Origin: Roseinatronobacter sp. S2
Lineage (GTDB): Bacteria > Pseudomonadota > Alphaproteobacteria > Rhodobacterales > Rhodobacteraceae
Length of the DNA stretch: 64,000 bases
Reading direction: 5' to 3'
Assembly (NCBI RefSeq): GCF_029581395.1
Contig: NZ_CP121116.1
Coordinates: forward strand, 1 to 64,000
Every line of letters starts with the position of its first letter. Position 1 is the first letter of the stretch. Below, one piece after another: positions 16,078-28,271 of this stretch. The notes below the pieces were generated by a model that was not told where the DNA came from, searched no databases, and saw nothing but the letters and a program-made list of their open reading frames with translations. Made by a program: the position numbers and the translations under genes.

Positions 16078-17466
16078 ATGCCGATGACAGGTGATATATC
16101 GCAGCGCGTCCAGATGTTCGCTGGCAGGCTTGGTGTGGCCGATCAGGCCAGCCATGTGGTGCATGACTTTGCGGTTGCGCCCGGCACCGGCACGCTGCGG
16201 ATCAGCCTCGCGCACAGCCCCGGTCATCCGGGGGAAGGCAAGGTTGCGCATCAGTTGTCGATTTCCGTCTATGGGCCAGACGGCCCGCGCGGCACGCGCC
16301 ACAACGCGGCGGATCAGTCGCCGGTGATTTCGCGCGCTGCGGCCTCGCCCGGGTATATGCCCGGCGCGATCGAGCCGGGTGCGTGGCGGGTCGAGATCGA
16401 CGTGCATCGCATTTTGCCGCCTGGCGAAGTAGATTACCGTCTGGAGATCCGCTGCGATCCTGACGAATTGCCCGCTGCAAGTGCGCTTCCGGAACCTGCG
16501 CCGCAGCAGCAGCAGTCGGCAGCAGGCTGGTTCCGGGGCGACCTTCATGGCCATACTCACCATTCTGACGGGGCGATGAGCGTTGCGGAATATGTTGCCT
16601 ATGCGCAATCCCGAGGTCAGGATTTCGTTTCGCTGACCGATCATAACACCGCATCCGGGCTGCGCGAACTGGACGCGCTGGCCGGCACGATGGCGGCAAT
16701 CGGCGGGGTGGAACTGACGACCTTTCACGGCCATGCGCTTGCCCTTGGAACGCGCGACTGGCAGGAGTGGCGTATCACCGACGGGCGCACGATGGCACAG
16801 AGCGTTTGTGCGCATATGGCGGCGGGCCATGTCTTCGTGATTGCCCATCCCATGCAGCATGGGCATCCTTGGTGCACGGGCTGCACCTGGGCCTATGCCG
16901 ATGTCTGGCCAGGACCGGCGCGCCATGTCGAGGTCTGGAATGGTCCGTGGATGCGCGAGGGGGCGGAGGCGTTACATAATGTGCTTGGGCTGAAGCTGTA
17001 TCATCACTGGCTGATGGCCGGGCATCGGCTGGTTGCCACCGCTGGCAGCGATCTGCACCGGCCCTGGCAGACGGGCGTGCGCGCACCGCAAATGGGCATC
17101 CGGGCAGAAAGCCTGAGTGAGCCAGCCCTGCTTGCGGGGTTGCAGCGGGGCCATGCCTATCTGACCAGCGGCCCCGAATTACGGCTGGATGTGCACCATT
17201 CCGATGGGACAACCGGGATCATGGGCGATCTTTTCGCGGCAGGAAAAGCCCGTCTTACGCCGGTCTGGTCCGCGGTGGCCGAAGGTTCCGAGTTGCGAGT
17301 GTTGGTCGATTCCGAGCCTGTGCTGACATGCGCGGCCGATTCGGCCATGTCCGTGAGCCTTGATCACGTTTTTGGTGCCCGCGCCTGGGCTTTGGCCGAG
17401 TTGCGCGGGCCGGCCAATGAGCTGCTGGCAATGACGAATCCGGTGTTCTTTGGCGATTGGGCATAG
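16078..17466 (+). CDS. PHP-domain metal-dependent phosphoesterase (CehA/McbA type)
   Basis: A 462-residue protein. An N-terminal beta-rich region (about 1-150) precedes a PHP domain: GDLHGHTHHSDGAMSVAEYV and DFVSLTDHNTASG give the metal-binding histidines and aspartate, FVIAHPMQHG and TAGSDLHRP the later ones. The C-terminus is beta-rich again. PHP enzymes of this subgroup hydrolyse phosphoesters or carbamate/amide-like substrates with a polynuclear metal centre. It follows the GDPD-like gene by 27 bp and probably completes breakdown of the imported compound. ATG 16078 and 16084 are both possible. There is no clear signal peptide. Confidence 0.8.
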   Translation: MPMTGDISQRVQMFAGRLGVADQASHVVHDFAVAPGTGTLRISLAHSPGHPGEGKVAHQLSISVYGPDGPRGTRHNAADQSPVISRAAASPGYMPGAIEPGAWRVEIDVHRILPPGEVDYRLEIRCDPDELPAASALPEPAPQQQQSAAGWFRGDLHGHTHHSDGAMSVAEYVAYAQSRGQDFVSLTDHNTASGLRELDALAGTMAAIGGVELTTFHGHALALGTRDWQEWRITDGRTMAQSVCAHMAAGHVFVIAHPMQHGHPWCTGCTWAYADVWPGPARHVEVWNGPWMREGAEALHNVLGLKLYHHWLMAGHRLVATAGSDLHRPWQTGVRAPQMGIRAESLSEPALLAGLQRGHAYLTSGPELRLDVHHSDGTTGIMGDLFAAGKARLTPVWSAVAEGSELRVLVDSEPVLTCAADSAMSVSLDHVFGARAWALAELRGPANELLAMTNPVFFGDWA

Positions 17467-18057
17467 GGCAGGGCGCTTGTGTGTGCTGCGGCTGAGCCGA
17501 TATGGCGACCAGTATACGCGTTTCGACACGCTTTATATGGCGCGGTTGATCAGGCCCGTCACATCCGGACACCCCTTGATCCGGGCAGCACGCACATACG
17601 CGCGATAGAATGCGTTCGGATGTCTTGCTTTTATTGTGCAGATGGGCTGTCGCGGCCATCATGGCGCATTATCGTGCATAATGCGGTGATACGCGCTTAT
17701 AGCGGGTTTTGGCCGTGCTGCAATTCTGCGCAGTGCATGATGCCTTGCACATCAAAGTGAATTTTTCGGCGAAATGTCGGTTACAGACCTTGAAACGTCG
17801 GTTGTGTTTCATGCATGTTGCACAGCAAGCGCTTGCGGATAAATTACTTCGGTGATCGAAGTTTTCCGCGTGCAGTGGCCGGACCGGGCCGCTCGGCGCA
17901 ATCAGCATGACGGGGCGCGCAGTGTCAGACCAGCGGCGCCCGCATGAAAAAAAAGAAACGTCCCGAGTTCAGGCATGCGCTTCTGGCGCGGCTGCTTCGT
18001 CGAACGCAGACGGAATGCTTTCGCCGATCAACTCATGATGACGATGTGGAGACAGAG
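17467..18057 (+). promoter_or_regulatory. Long leader and promoter region of the betaine/methyl-cycle operon
   Basis: No convincing gene. A candidate promoter has TTGCAC (17818-17823) and TAAATT (17840-17845) spaced by 16 bp, with the perfect 12-bp palindrome GCAAGCGCTTGC (17825-17836) between the boxes; its centre resembles LacI-family operators. A hairpin ACTTCG-gtgat-CGAAGT followed by TTT (17846-17865) comes next and could attenuate. Upstream lie an inverted repeat CGCATTAT/ATAATGCG (17665-17685) and TGAAAC/GTTTCA (17791-17811). None matches a riboswitch class I know. Confidence 0.45.
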
Positions 18058-19746
18058 ATGATGGATGACAAAAGCCGCAATGCGGAACTGACCATGACTG
18101 AACAGGTTTACAGCGAGGACCCGCTGGCCGACCGTGAAACCGATATGTACCGAAAGGAATATATCACCACCTTCGTCAACAAGTGGGACGAGTTGATCGA
18201 CTGGAAGGGACGTGCAGAAAGCGAAGGACAGTTCTTCATCGATATTTTGCGCGCACGCGGCAAGGAACGCGTTCTGGATGTCGCTTGCGGAACAGGCTTT
18301 CATTCGGTGCGCCTTACGGAGGCGGGATTCGATGTCACCGCGTCCGACGGGTCGGCAGCCATGGTCGCCAAGGCGTTCGAGAACGGCCAGAAGCGCGGGC
18401 TGATCCTGAAGACGACACAGGCCGACTGGCGCTGGCTGAACCGTGACGTCCATGGCAAGTATGATGCCATCGTGTGTCTGGGCAATTCGTTCACGCATCT
18501 GCATGACGAAAACGAGCGTCGCCGCGCCTTGGCGGAATTCTATGCAGCACTCAAGCATGATGGTATTCTGATACTTGATCAGCGGAATTACGATGCCATG
18601 CTCGACAAGGGTTTTTCGAGCAAGCACAAGTATTACTACTGTGGTGATCAGGTGGTGGCAGAGCCGGATCATGTCGATGAAGGGCTGTGCCGGATGCGCT
18701 ATTCCTTCCCCGACGGGTCGTCCTATACCCTGAACATGTGCCCGATCCGGAAGAATTATGTGCGGCGGTTGCTGTCCGAGGCCGGGTTCGAGCGCGTGCG
18801 CACCTATGGCGATTTTCAGGAAACCTATGCCGAAGATGACCCCGATTTCTTTATACATGTCGCCGAGAAATCCGCGCTGCATCTGGTTCGTTGGGGTGAT
18901 GGAAGCAAGGGTGATGCAAAGCAGGATATCCGCAACATTACCGAAACTTATTACGACAGCGTTGATGCAGATACGTTCTATTCGACCATCTGGGGCGGAG
19001 AGGATTTGCATGTCGGACGCTACACGACAACCACCGATATTCGCACGGCGAGTGATCTGTCGATCGCGGAAATGATCGCGCGGCTGCCTAAGATGACCGC
19101 CGCAACCCGCGTTCTTGATCTTGGATCAGGTTATGGCGGCGCGATGCGCACACTGGTGCGAAAAACAGGCTGCGAGGCGGTATGTCTGAATATTTCGGAA
19201 ACGCAGAACGAATACAATCAGGGCAAGATTCGTGCGGCCAAGCTTGGCAACCGGATCAGCGTTCGCCACGGTGCCTTTGAGGATGTGCCAGAGGCAGATG
19301 AAAGTTTTGATGTTGTCTGGAGTCAGGACAGTTTCCTGCATTCCGATCAGCGCGACACTGTGCTGGCCGAAGCGTGGCGCGTGCTCAAGCCCGGGGGGCA
19401 CCTGATCTTTACCGACCCCATGCAGGCCGATGATGCCGATCCGGCAGCCCTGCAACCCGTCTATGACAGGCTTAGCCTTAATAGTCTTGGTTCACCGCGC
19501 GCTTATCGTCACGCCGCCCAATCGCTTGGCTTCGAGATACTGGAGCAGGAAGATGCCGTTGCCGATCTGCGGACGCATTATGCCCGCGTTCGTGAAGAAC
19601 TTCTTTCCAATTACGATCAGCTTATCGAGGGCGGCGCTTCGGCAGCGTATCTCGACAAGATGGCCGTTGGATTGCAGAATTGGGTGAGTGCCGCCGACGC
19701 GGGCCATCTGGCCTTCGGGATTCAGCATTTCCGCAAACCCGCCTGA
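18058..19746 (+). CDS. Fused glycine/sarcosine N-methyltransferase and dimethylglycine N-methyltransferase
   Basis: A 562-residue bifunctional enzyme making glycine betaine from glycine by three SAM-dependent methylations, the de novo osmolyte route of halophiles. The N-half (to about residue 275) matches glycine/sarcosine methyltransferase: KWDELIDWKGRAESEGQFF, motif I VLDVACGTGFHSVRL, ADWRWLNRD, and HKYYYCGDQVV. The C-half is sarcosine/dimethylglycine methyltransferase-like: TFYSTIWGGEDLHVGRY, motif I VLDLGSGYGGAM, SQDSFLHS. ATG 18058 has GGAG six bases upstream; an upstream ATG at 17944 would add 38 basic residues not expected for the family. The genes that follow regenerate SAM and remove S-adenosylhomocysteine. 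Confidence 0.93.
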   Translation: MMDDKSRNAELTMTEQVYSEDPLADRETDMYRKEYITTFVNKWDELIDWKGRAESEGQFFIDILRARGKERVLDVACGTGFHSVRLTEAGFDVTASDGSAAMVAKAFENGQKRGLILKTTQADWRWLNRDVHGKYDAIVCLGNSFTHLHDENERRRALAEFYAALKHDGILILDQRNYDAMLDKGFSSKHKYYYCGDQVVAEPDHVDEGLCRMRYSFPDGSSYTLNMCPIRKNYVRRLLSEAGFERVRTYGDFQETYAEDDPDFFIHVAEKSALHLVRWGDGSKGDAKQDIRNITETYYDSVDADTFYSTIWGGEDLHVGRYTTTTDIRTASDLSIAEMIARLPKMTAATRVLDLGSGYGGAMRTLVRKTGCEAVCLNISETQNEYNQGKIRAAKLGNRISVRHGAFEDVPEADESFDVVWSQDSFLHSDQRDTVLAEAWRVLKPGGHLIFTDPMQADDADPAALQPVYDRLSLNSLGSPRAYRHAAQSLGFEILEQEDAVADLRTHYARVREELLSNYDQLIEGGASAAYLDKMAVGLQNWVSAADAGHLAFGIQHFRKPA

Positions 19747-19753
19747 GATTGCT

Positions 19754-19772
19754 GGCGAGGGTGGCCCTCGCC
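19754..19772 (+). terminator. Stem-loop between methyltransferase and metF genes
   Basis: GGCGAGGG (19754-19761) pairs with CCCTCGCC (19765-19772) over a 3-base loop, without a T-run. It may stabilise the methyltransferase message or partly attenuate the downstream methyl-cycle genes. Confidence 0.45.
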
Positions 19773-19815
19773 GCGTCATATCCCCTACCTGTCCATCAAT
19801 CACGGAGAGCGGCCC

Positions 19816-20694
19816 ATGACCGGGATTGCGACCGATGACCCTTATTCTGTATCGTTCGAGCTGTTCCCGCCCAAGACCGCGGCGGGGCTTGCCCAGCTTG
19901 GTGATACGGTCACCCGACTGGCAACAGCCGCGCCCGGTTATTTTTCAGTGACCTATGGCGCGGGTGGCAGCACCCGCGACCGCACGGCGCACGTTGTTGA
20001 CATGGTCAGGCGCAGGACAAACCAGCCTGTTGCGCACCACCTGACCTGTGTGGGGGCGTCGCGGTCCGATATTGATGCGCAGGCGCGTGATCTTTGGACA
20101 AGCGGCATCCGCCGCATTGTTGCGCTACGCGGCGATCTGCCCCCGGGCGAGGCCACGCCGTCCAACGGCTATCATGACGCGGCGGAACTTGTTGCCGGAT
20201 TGCGTCGCGTGGCTGATTTCGACATTTCGGTTGCCGCCTATCCGGAAATCCACCCAGAGGCTGCCAGCGCACAGGCCGATCTGGACCATCTCAAGCGCAA
20301 GCTTGATGCGGGCGCGTCCTGTGCCATCACGCAATATGCGTTCGATACGGACCAGATTCTGCGGTTCATTGACCGCGCGCGGGCTGCTGGCATCACCGCG
20401 CCGATTGTTCCGGGCATCATGCCCGTTGCCAATTTCAAAAGCCTAAAGCGGTTTTCGGCCAGTTGCGGCGCGTCGATCCCGGATTGGCTGGTGACCATGT
20501 TTGACGGGCTGGACGATGCGCCCGAAACGCGCGCCATGGTTGCGACCAGTGTTGCAACCGAACAATGCCGCCGTCTGATCGCGGGCGGGGTCGGGGCATT
20601 GCACATCTACACGCTTAATCGGGCGGAGGTAAGCCTGGCGATTTGCCGGGCGCTTGGCATGACGCCTGAAATCCGCGCCGAGACGGCGGCATAG
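19816..20694 (+). CDS. metF: Methylenetetrahydrofolate reductase
   Basis: A 292-residue FAD-dependent TIM-barrel enzyme that reduces 5,10-methylene-THF to 5-methyl-THF, the methyl donor for methionine synthase. Typical blocks are [10 protein letters not shown] near the N-terminus, [51 protein letters not shown] and [19 protein letters not shown] precedes the ATG. It sits between the betaine methyltransferase and the methionine synthase genes and feeds methyl groups into the cycle. Length and motifs are normal. Confidence 0.95.
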   Translation: MTGIATDDPYSVSFELFPPKTAAGLAQLGDTVTRLATAAPGYFSVTYGAGGSTRDRTAHVVDMVRRRTNQPVAHHLTCVGASRSDIDAQARDLWTSGIRRIVALRGDLPPGEATPSNGYHDAAELVAGLRRVADFDISVAAYPEIHPEAASAQADLDHLKRKLDAGASCAITQYAFDTDQILRFIDRARAAGITAPIVPGIMPVANFKSLKRFSASCGASIPDWLVTMFDGLDDAPETRAMVATSVATEQCRRLIAGGVGALHIYTLNRAEVSLAICRALGMTPEIRAETAA

Positions 20695-20708
20695 CAAGGA
20701 CAAAGCTG

Positions 20709-21764
20709 ATGAACACCAGACACTCTCTCGAAGATCACCTTGCCCGGCGCATTCTGGTGATCGATGGGGCCATGGGCACCATGATCCAGCAATCGAAACC
20801 GGACGAGGCGGCCTATCGCGGGACCCGTTTCGCCGATCACCCGCAGGATGTGGGCGGCAATAACGAGTTGCTGAGCCTGACACAGCCCGACATGATCCAC
20901 CGGATTCATGCCGAGTTTCTGGACGCGGGCGCCGATATCCTGTGCACCAACACCTTTGGTGCGAATTCGATTTCGCAGGCGGATTACGGCATGGAACATC
21001 TTGTGGCCCAGATGAATGCCGAAAGCGTGCGGATCGCACGCGCGGCCGCCGACGCAGTTGCCACGCCCGAGCGGCCCCGCTGGGTTGCCGGCGCGATCGG
21101 GCCTACAAACCAGACCGCCAGCATCAGCCCCGATGTCAACAATCCGGGTTACCGGGCCGTCAGCTTTGACGATCTGGCCGACGCTTACGGCGCGGCTGCG
21201 CGCACGCTGATCGAGGCGGGCGCGGATTTGCTGCTGGTCGAGACGATCTTTGACACGCTTAACGCGAAAGCGGCGCTTTATGCCATCGACAGCCTGCGCG
21301 ACGCGGGCCTGACCGTGCCGCCGCTGATGATATCGGGCACGATCACCGACCGCTCCGGTCGCACGCTGACCGGCCAGACGCCCGAGGCATTCTATGTCTC
21401 GCTTGTGCATGCCAAGCCGCTGTCCATCGGGCTGAACTGCGCGCTGGGTGCCGCCGATATGCGCGCCCATATCCGCGCCATTTCCGGGCTGGCCGAAATT
21501 CCGGTCAGCGCCTATCCGAATGCGGGTCTGCCCAACGAAATGGGCGGCTATGATGAGCAGCCCGAAGAAACGGCCCACCACTTGGGCGAATGGGCCGATG
21601 CGGGGCTGGTCAATATCGTGGGCGGGTGCTGCGGCACGACGCCCGCACATATCGCAGCGATTGCCCGTGCAGTTGCGGGCAAACCGCCGCGCAAGGTGCC
21701 CGCCAGGACACCGCGGCTGCGCCTGTCGGGGCTGGAGATGTTCGAGGCCGCAGGTGCGGACTAA
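20709..21764 (+). CDS. metH: Cobalamin-dependent methionine synthase, homocysteine-binding module
   Basis: A 351-residue stand-alone homocysteine S-methyltransferase domain, equivalent to the first quarter of full-length MetH. It contains [12 protein letters not shown] near the N-terminus, [28 protein letters not shown], and the zinc cysteines in GLNCALGA and [11 protein letters not shown]. It activates homocysteine for methyl transfer. The remaining MetH modules are encoded 18 bp downstream as a separate protein, so the two polypeptides together form the enzyme. Such splits are known among Rhodobacteraceae. It is not a truncation: both ends fall at domain borders. Confidence 0.93.
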   Translation: MNTRHSLEDHLARRILVIDGAMGTMIQQSKPDEAAYRGTRFADHPQDVGGNNELLSLTQPDMIHRIHAEFLDAGADILCTNTFGANSISQADYGMEHLVAQMNAESVRIARAAADAVATPERPRWVAGAIGPTNQTASISPDVNNPGYRAVSFDDLADAYGAAARTLIEAGADLLLVETIFDTLNAKAALYAIDSLRDAGLTVPPLMISGTITDRSGRTLTGQTPEAFYVSLVHAKPLSIGLNCALGAADMRAHIRAISGLAEIPVSAYPNAGLPNEMGGYDEQPEETAHHLGEWADAGLVNIVGGCCGTTPAHIAAIARAVAGKPPRKVPARTPRLRLSGLEMFEAAGAD

Positions 21765-21782
21765 CCGCCAAAAGGATTTCCC

Positions 21783-24443
<2,661 letters not shown>

Positions 24444-24512
24444 CCAAGGCGCAGCGTCTGCTGATCCGCAGCAGGCGCAATGCAATCACAAATCTTCAAG
24501 GAAAGGGACAAG

Positions 24513-25697
24513 ATGAGCGACAAGACTTGGCTTTTCACCAGTGAATCGGTGTCCGAAGGGCACCCCGACAAGGTCTGCGACCGCATTTCTGATGCGGTGC
24601 TTGATGCCTATCTGACAGCCGACCCGCAATCGCGCGTCGCCTGCGAAACGCTTGCCACCACTGACCGCGTGGTCATTGCCGGTGAAGTGCGCGGGCCAGA
24701 CAACGTGCGCCAGCATGTCGAAGAACTTGCGCGCATGGCGATCAAGGACATCGGTTATGAACAAAAGGGTTTTTCATGGAAGACCTGCGCGGTTGAAAAC
24801 CTGCTGCATGAGCAGTCGGCGGATATCGCCATAGGCGTCGATGAAGGCGACAAGGGCGAAGAAGGTGCAGGCGATCAGGGCATTATGTTCGGCTTTGCCT
24901 GCAACGAGACCGACCAACTTATGCCCGCGCCAATCCAGTTTTCACACCGCATTCTGCGCTACATGGCCGAGGATCGCAAATCCGGTGCCCAGACCGGGTT
25001 CGGCCCCGATGCCAAAAGTCAGGTAACGCTGAAGTATCGCAACGGGTTGCCTGTCGCCGTCGATACGGTCGTGGTTTCGACCCAACATATGGAGCACCTG
25101 ACACAAGCCGAAGTCCGCGAGATGGTCAGGCCCTACATAAAGCGGGCTTTCCCCTCTGACTGGTCGCTGCCCGAAGACAAGCTTATCGTGAACCCGACAG
25201 GCAAATTCGTGATTGGCGGCCCTGATGGCGATGCAGGGCTGACCGGCCGCAAGATCATCGTGGACACCTATGGCGGTGCGGCACCGCATGGGGGCGGCGC
25301 ATTCTCGGGCAAGGACCCGACCAAGGTGGACCGCTCTGCCGCCTATGCCGCGCGCTATCTGGCCAAGAACGTGGTCGCCGCCGGACTGGCCGACAAATGC
25401 CAGATCCAGCTGGCCTATGCCATCGGTGTGCCAGAGCCGGTTGCTGTTTATGTCAACACATTGGGCACCGGACGCGTGGACGAGGACAAGCTTGCCGCGA
25501 CCCTGTGTGACATGGTCCGCCTGACGCCGCGCGGCATTCGCGAGCATCTTGACCTTCTGCGGCCCATTTACGCGCGCACGTCTGCCTATGGCCATTTCGG
25601 GCGCGATGCCACCGCCGATGGTGGCTTCTCATGGGAGAAGACAGACCTAGCGGATGAGTTGGCGCGCGTTTTCGGTGCCACCGCCGCAGCCGAGTGA
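24513..25697 (+). CDS. metK: S-adenosylmethionine synthetase
   Basis: A 394-residue enzyme forming SAM from methionine and ATP. Family blocks are [21 protein letters not shown] near residue 10, [18 protein letters not shown] (read here as EEGAGDQG), and [19 protein letters not shown] for the phosphate-binding P-loop. ATG 24513 follows AAGGAAAGGGA and gives the usual start [12 protein letters not shown]. Its place in the operon lets methionine made by MetH flow straight to SAM for the betaine methyltransferase. The leader carries a hairpin (about 24452-24476) but does not match the SAM riboswitch classes I know. Confidence 0.96.
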   Translation: MSDKTWLFTSESVSEGHPDKVCDRISDAVLDAYLTADPQSRVACETLATTDRVVIAGEVRGPDNVRQHVEELARMAIKDIGYEQKGFSWKTCAVENLLHEQSADIAIGVDEGDKGEEGAGDQGIMFGFACNETDQLMPAPIQFSHRILRYMAEDRKSGAQTGFGPDAKSQVTLKYRNGLPVAVDTVVVSTQHMEHLTQAEVREMVRPYIKRAFPSDWSLPEDKLIVNPTGKFVIGGPDGDAGLTGRKIIVDTYGGAAPHGGGAFSGKDPTKVDRSAAYAARYLAKNVVAAGLADKCQIQLAYAIGVPEPVAVYVNTLGTGRVDEDKLAATLCDMVRLTPRGIREHLDLLRPIYARTSAYGHFGRDATADGGFSWEKTDLADELARVFGATAAAE

Positions 25698-25726
25698 ACT
25701 ACAGATACAAGCAAGGAAAATTTATC

Positions 25727-27136
25727 ATGAACAAGCCCGATACCTCTATTCGAACGGACTATGTGGTTCGCGACATCGATCTGGCGGAATATGGCCGCAA
25801 GGAGATTGATATTGCCGAAACCGAAATGCCGGGGCTGATGGCGGTGCGCGAGGAGTTTGGCACGACCAAGCCGCTGAAGGGCGCGCGCATTGTGGGCAGT
25901 CTGCACATGACCATACAGACAGCGGTTCTGATCGAATCGCTGATCGCGCTTGGCGCTGATGTCCGCTGGGCGTCATGCAACATCTATTCTACGCAGGATC
26001 ACGCCGCAGCAGCAATCGCAGCAGGTGGCACGCCGGTATTTGCCGTCAAGGGCCAGACCCTGGAAGAGCACTGGGATTATCTGGATCGGTCGTTTCAGTT
26101 CCCCGACGGAGCGAACATGATCCTTGATGATGGTGGTGATGCCACGCTTTATGTGTTGCTGGGCGCACGGGCGGAAGCTGGCGAAGATATCATCCCGGTG
26201 CCCCAGTCCGAGGAAGAGAAAGTCGTCAAGGCGCAGATCAGGAAGCGCATGGCACAAACCCCCGGCTGGTTCACAAAGACCCGTGACGCGATCAAAGGCG
26301 TATCCGAGGAAACCACCACCGGCGTGCATCGTCTGTATGAGTTGCAGCGCAACGGCCAGCTTCCTTTCCCTGCAATCAACGTCAATGACAGCGTGACCAA
26401 GTCGAAATTCGACAACAAATACGGCTGCAAGGAATCGCTGGTTGACGGCATTCGCCGCGCCACCGACACCATGATGGCGGGCAAAGTGGCTGTGGTGTGC
26501 GGCTATGGCGATGTTGGCAAAGGGTCTGCCGCCAGCTTGCGCGGCGCAGGTGCCCGCGTGAAAGTGACCGAAGTTGACCCGATCTGCGCGCTGCAAGCCG
26601 CCATGGACGGGTTCGAGGTGACAACGCTGGAAGATGTGGTCAGCACCGCTGATATTTTCATCACCACCACCGGCAACAAGGACGTCATCCGCATCGAGCA
26701 TATGCGCGAGATGAAGGATATGGCGATTGTCGGCAATATCGGCCATTTCGACAATGAAATTCAGGTCGCCGCCCTGAACAACTACAAATGGACCAATATC
26801 AAGGATCAAGTGGACATGATCGAGATGGGTCCGGGCAAGCGCATGATCCTGCTGTCGCAGGGCCGCCTGCTGAACCTTGGCAATGCCACCGGCCACCCCA
26901 GTTTTGTGATGTCGGCCAGCTTCACCAATCAGGTGCTGGCCCAGATCGAACTTTGGAGCAAGGGGGACCAATACGGCAATGATGTCTACGTCTTGCCCAA
27001 GCACTTGGATGAAAAGGTCGCGCGCCTGCATCTGGAACGGATCGGCGTGAAGTTGACGGAACTGCGCCCCGATCAGGCCGACTATATCGGCGTGACGCCC
27101 GAAGGCCCGTTCAAGCCCGAACATTACCGCTATTGA
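25727..27136 (+). CDS. ahcY: S-adenosylhomocysteine hydrolase
   Basis: A 469-residue NAD-dependent enzyme that splits S-adenosylhomocysteine into adenosine and homocysteine, removing the inhibitory product of methylation. It shows [42 protein letters not shown], the NAD loop [17 protein letters not shown] and the C-terminus [11 protein letters not shown] 25727 has AAGGAAAA upstream, giving MNKPDTS. It follows metK by 29 bp and precedes the adenosine kinase, completing product clearance for the betaine pathway. Confidence 0.96.
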   Translation: MNKPDTSIRTDYVVRDIDLAEYGRKEIDIAETEMPGLMAVREEFGTTKPLKGARIVGSLHMTIQTAVLIESLIALGADVRWASCNIYSTQDHAAAAIAAGGTPVFAVKGQTLEEHWDYLDRSFQFPDGANMILDDGGDATLYVLLGARAEAGEDIIPVPQSEEEKVVKAQIRKRMAQTPGWFTKTRDAIKGVSEETTTGVHRLYELQRNGQLPFPAINVNDSVTKSKFDNKYGCKESLVDGIRRATDTMMAGKVAVVCGYGDVGKGSAASLRGAGARVKVTEVDPICALQAAMDGFEVTTLEDVVSTADIFITTTGNKDVIRIEHMREMKDMAIVGNIGHFDNEIQVAALNNYKWTNIKDQVDMIEMGPGKRMILLSQGRLLNLGNATGHPSFVMSASFTNQVLAQIELWSKGDQYGNDVYVLPKHLDEKVARLHLERIGVKLTELRPDQADYIGVTPEGPFKPEHYRY

Positions 27137-27146
27137 GGAGTCGTTG

Positions 27147-28139
27147 ATGACACTGAAAACACCTCATATCGTGGGCCTTGGCAACGCGATCGTCGATGTC
27201 GTGGTCGCTGTGGACCCATCTGTTATTGACCGTCATGGCCTGAGCATGGGTGGGATGCATCTTGTCGATGCCAAAGCAGCCCGCACGCTTTTTGACGAGG
27301 TCGGGCCGGGGGTGCGCCAGTCCGGCGGATCGGTGGCCAATTCCATCGCGCATCTGTCCGAGACCGGCGTGAAGGGGACGTATCTTGGCAAGGTCGCCAA
27401 TGACGAGCTTGGTCAGGTCTTTCGCGATGAAATGGCTGCGATGGGTATTGCTGCGCCCGTTGCTGTTGCACAGGATGAGTCGCTGGGCACGGGGCGCTGC
27501 GTCGTTCTGGTCACACCCGATGGTGAACGCACGATGAGCACCCATCTTGGTGCCGCTGTCGAGATTTTGCCTGCGGAGGTGCGCGCGCCCATGCCCGACG
27601 CCTTCGATATTCTTTTCGTCGAAGGGTATCTGTGGGATGCGCCGAATGGCGCGGCAGCAATAGAAACAGCGGCAGAGCTTGCCAAGGCGGCTGGCGCGCG
27701 CATCGCAATGTCGCCGTCGGACGCGGGCTGCGTTGCGCGCAATGCAGCCGCGATGCAAGGTTTCATCACACGTTACTGCGATATCCTGATCGGCAACAGC
27801 GTTGAGATTGACGCGCTTGCGGGAACCAACGGGGCCGAAGCTGCGCTTGACTGGGCGCTGAGGCAGGTTGCGGTCGCCGCCGTGACAGAGCACGACAAGG
27901 GGTCGCTGGTGGCCGATGCGACGGGCCGTCACCGTATCCCTGCTGTTGCCGTGTCCCGCGTGGTGGATACAACCGGCGCTGGCGATGCCTATGCCAGCGG
28001 GTTTCTGGCCGCGCTCGCACTTGGCGAGAGCATCATTGATGCCGGTCAGCGCGGGGCAGAGATGGCCGCGAAAGTCCTGGTGCATTACGGCGCCCGCGAT
28101 GGCGCTGCGGCGCGGGCGATTTCCCTTCCCGCTGCCTGA
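27147..28139 (+). CDS. Adenosine kinase-like PfkB-family sugar kinase
   Basis: A 330-residue ribokinase-superfamily protein. Signatures are GLGNAIVDVVVAVD at the N-terminus, SGGSVANSIAHLSETG (substrate loop) and DTTGAGDAYASGFLAAL with the catalytic aspartate near residue 275. GAGGAG precedes ATG 27147. Immediately downstream of ahcY it most likely phosphorylates adenosine to AMP, pulling the reversible hydrolase reaction forward; this assignment rests on context and family. It is the last gene before a strong hairpin at 28151. Confidence 0.85.
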   Translation: MTLKTPHIVGLGNAIVDVVVAVDPSVIDRHGLSMGGMHLVDAKAARTLFDEVGPGVRQSGGSVANSIAHLSETGVKGTYLGKVANDELGQVFRDEMAAMGIAAPVAVAQDESLGTGRCVVLVTPDGERTMSTHLGAAVEILPAEVRAPMPDAFDILFVEGYLWDAPNGAAAIETAAELAKAAGARIAMSPSDAGCVARNAAAMQGFITRYCDILIGNSVEIDALAGTNGAEAALDWALRQVAVAAVTEHDKGSLVADATGRHRIPAVAVSRVVDTTGAGDAYASGFLAALALGESIIDAGQRGAEMAAKVLVHYGARDGAAARAISLPAA

Positions 28140-28150
28140 ATTTCACCGAA

Positions 28151-28180
28151 GTTCCGGGGCGCGGAATGCCGCCCCGGAAC
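28151..28180 (+). terminator. Strong hairpin ending the methyl-cycle operon
   Basis: GTTCCGGGGCG (28151-28161) and CGCCCCGGAAC (28170-28180) form a perfect 11-bp stem with an 8-base loop just after the kinase gene. There is no long T-run, so termination may be bidirectional or factor-assisted; the LysR gene converges from the other side. Confidence 0.65.
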
Positions 28181-28271
28181 AATATCGGGGCAGAGAGCTG
28201 ACAGACCTGTAAGGGGGGGGTATCAGGCTTTGGTGCTGCCACGATGATCTGCGCATTTAGCGATCAGAACT

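Noticed and set aside
17479-17760. Open frame of 93 codons in the leader of the betaine operon
   Set aside because: No ribosome site, no known motif and atypical composition; it overlaps inverted repeats.
17944-18057. Upstream ATG start for the glycine methyltransferase
   Set aside because: It adds a Lys/Arg-rich stretch not expected in this family, while ATG 18058 has a well-placed GGAG.
24444-24512. Possible SAM or SAM/SAH riboswitch before metK
   Set aside because: A hairpin is present but the conserved bases of the SAM riboswitch classes I know are not seen.
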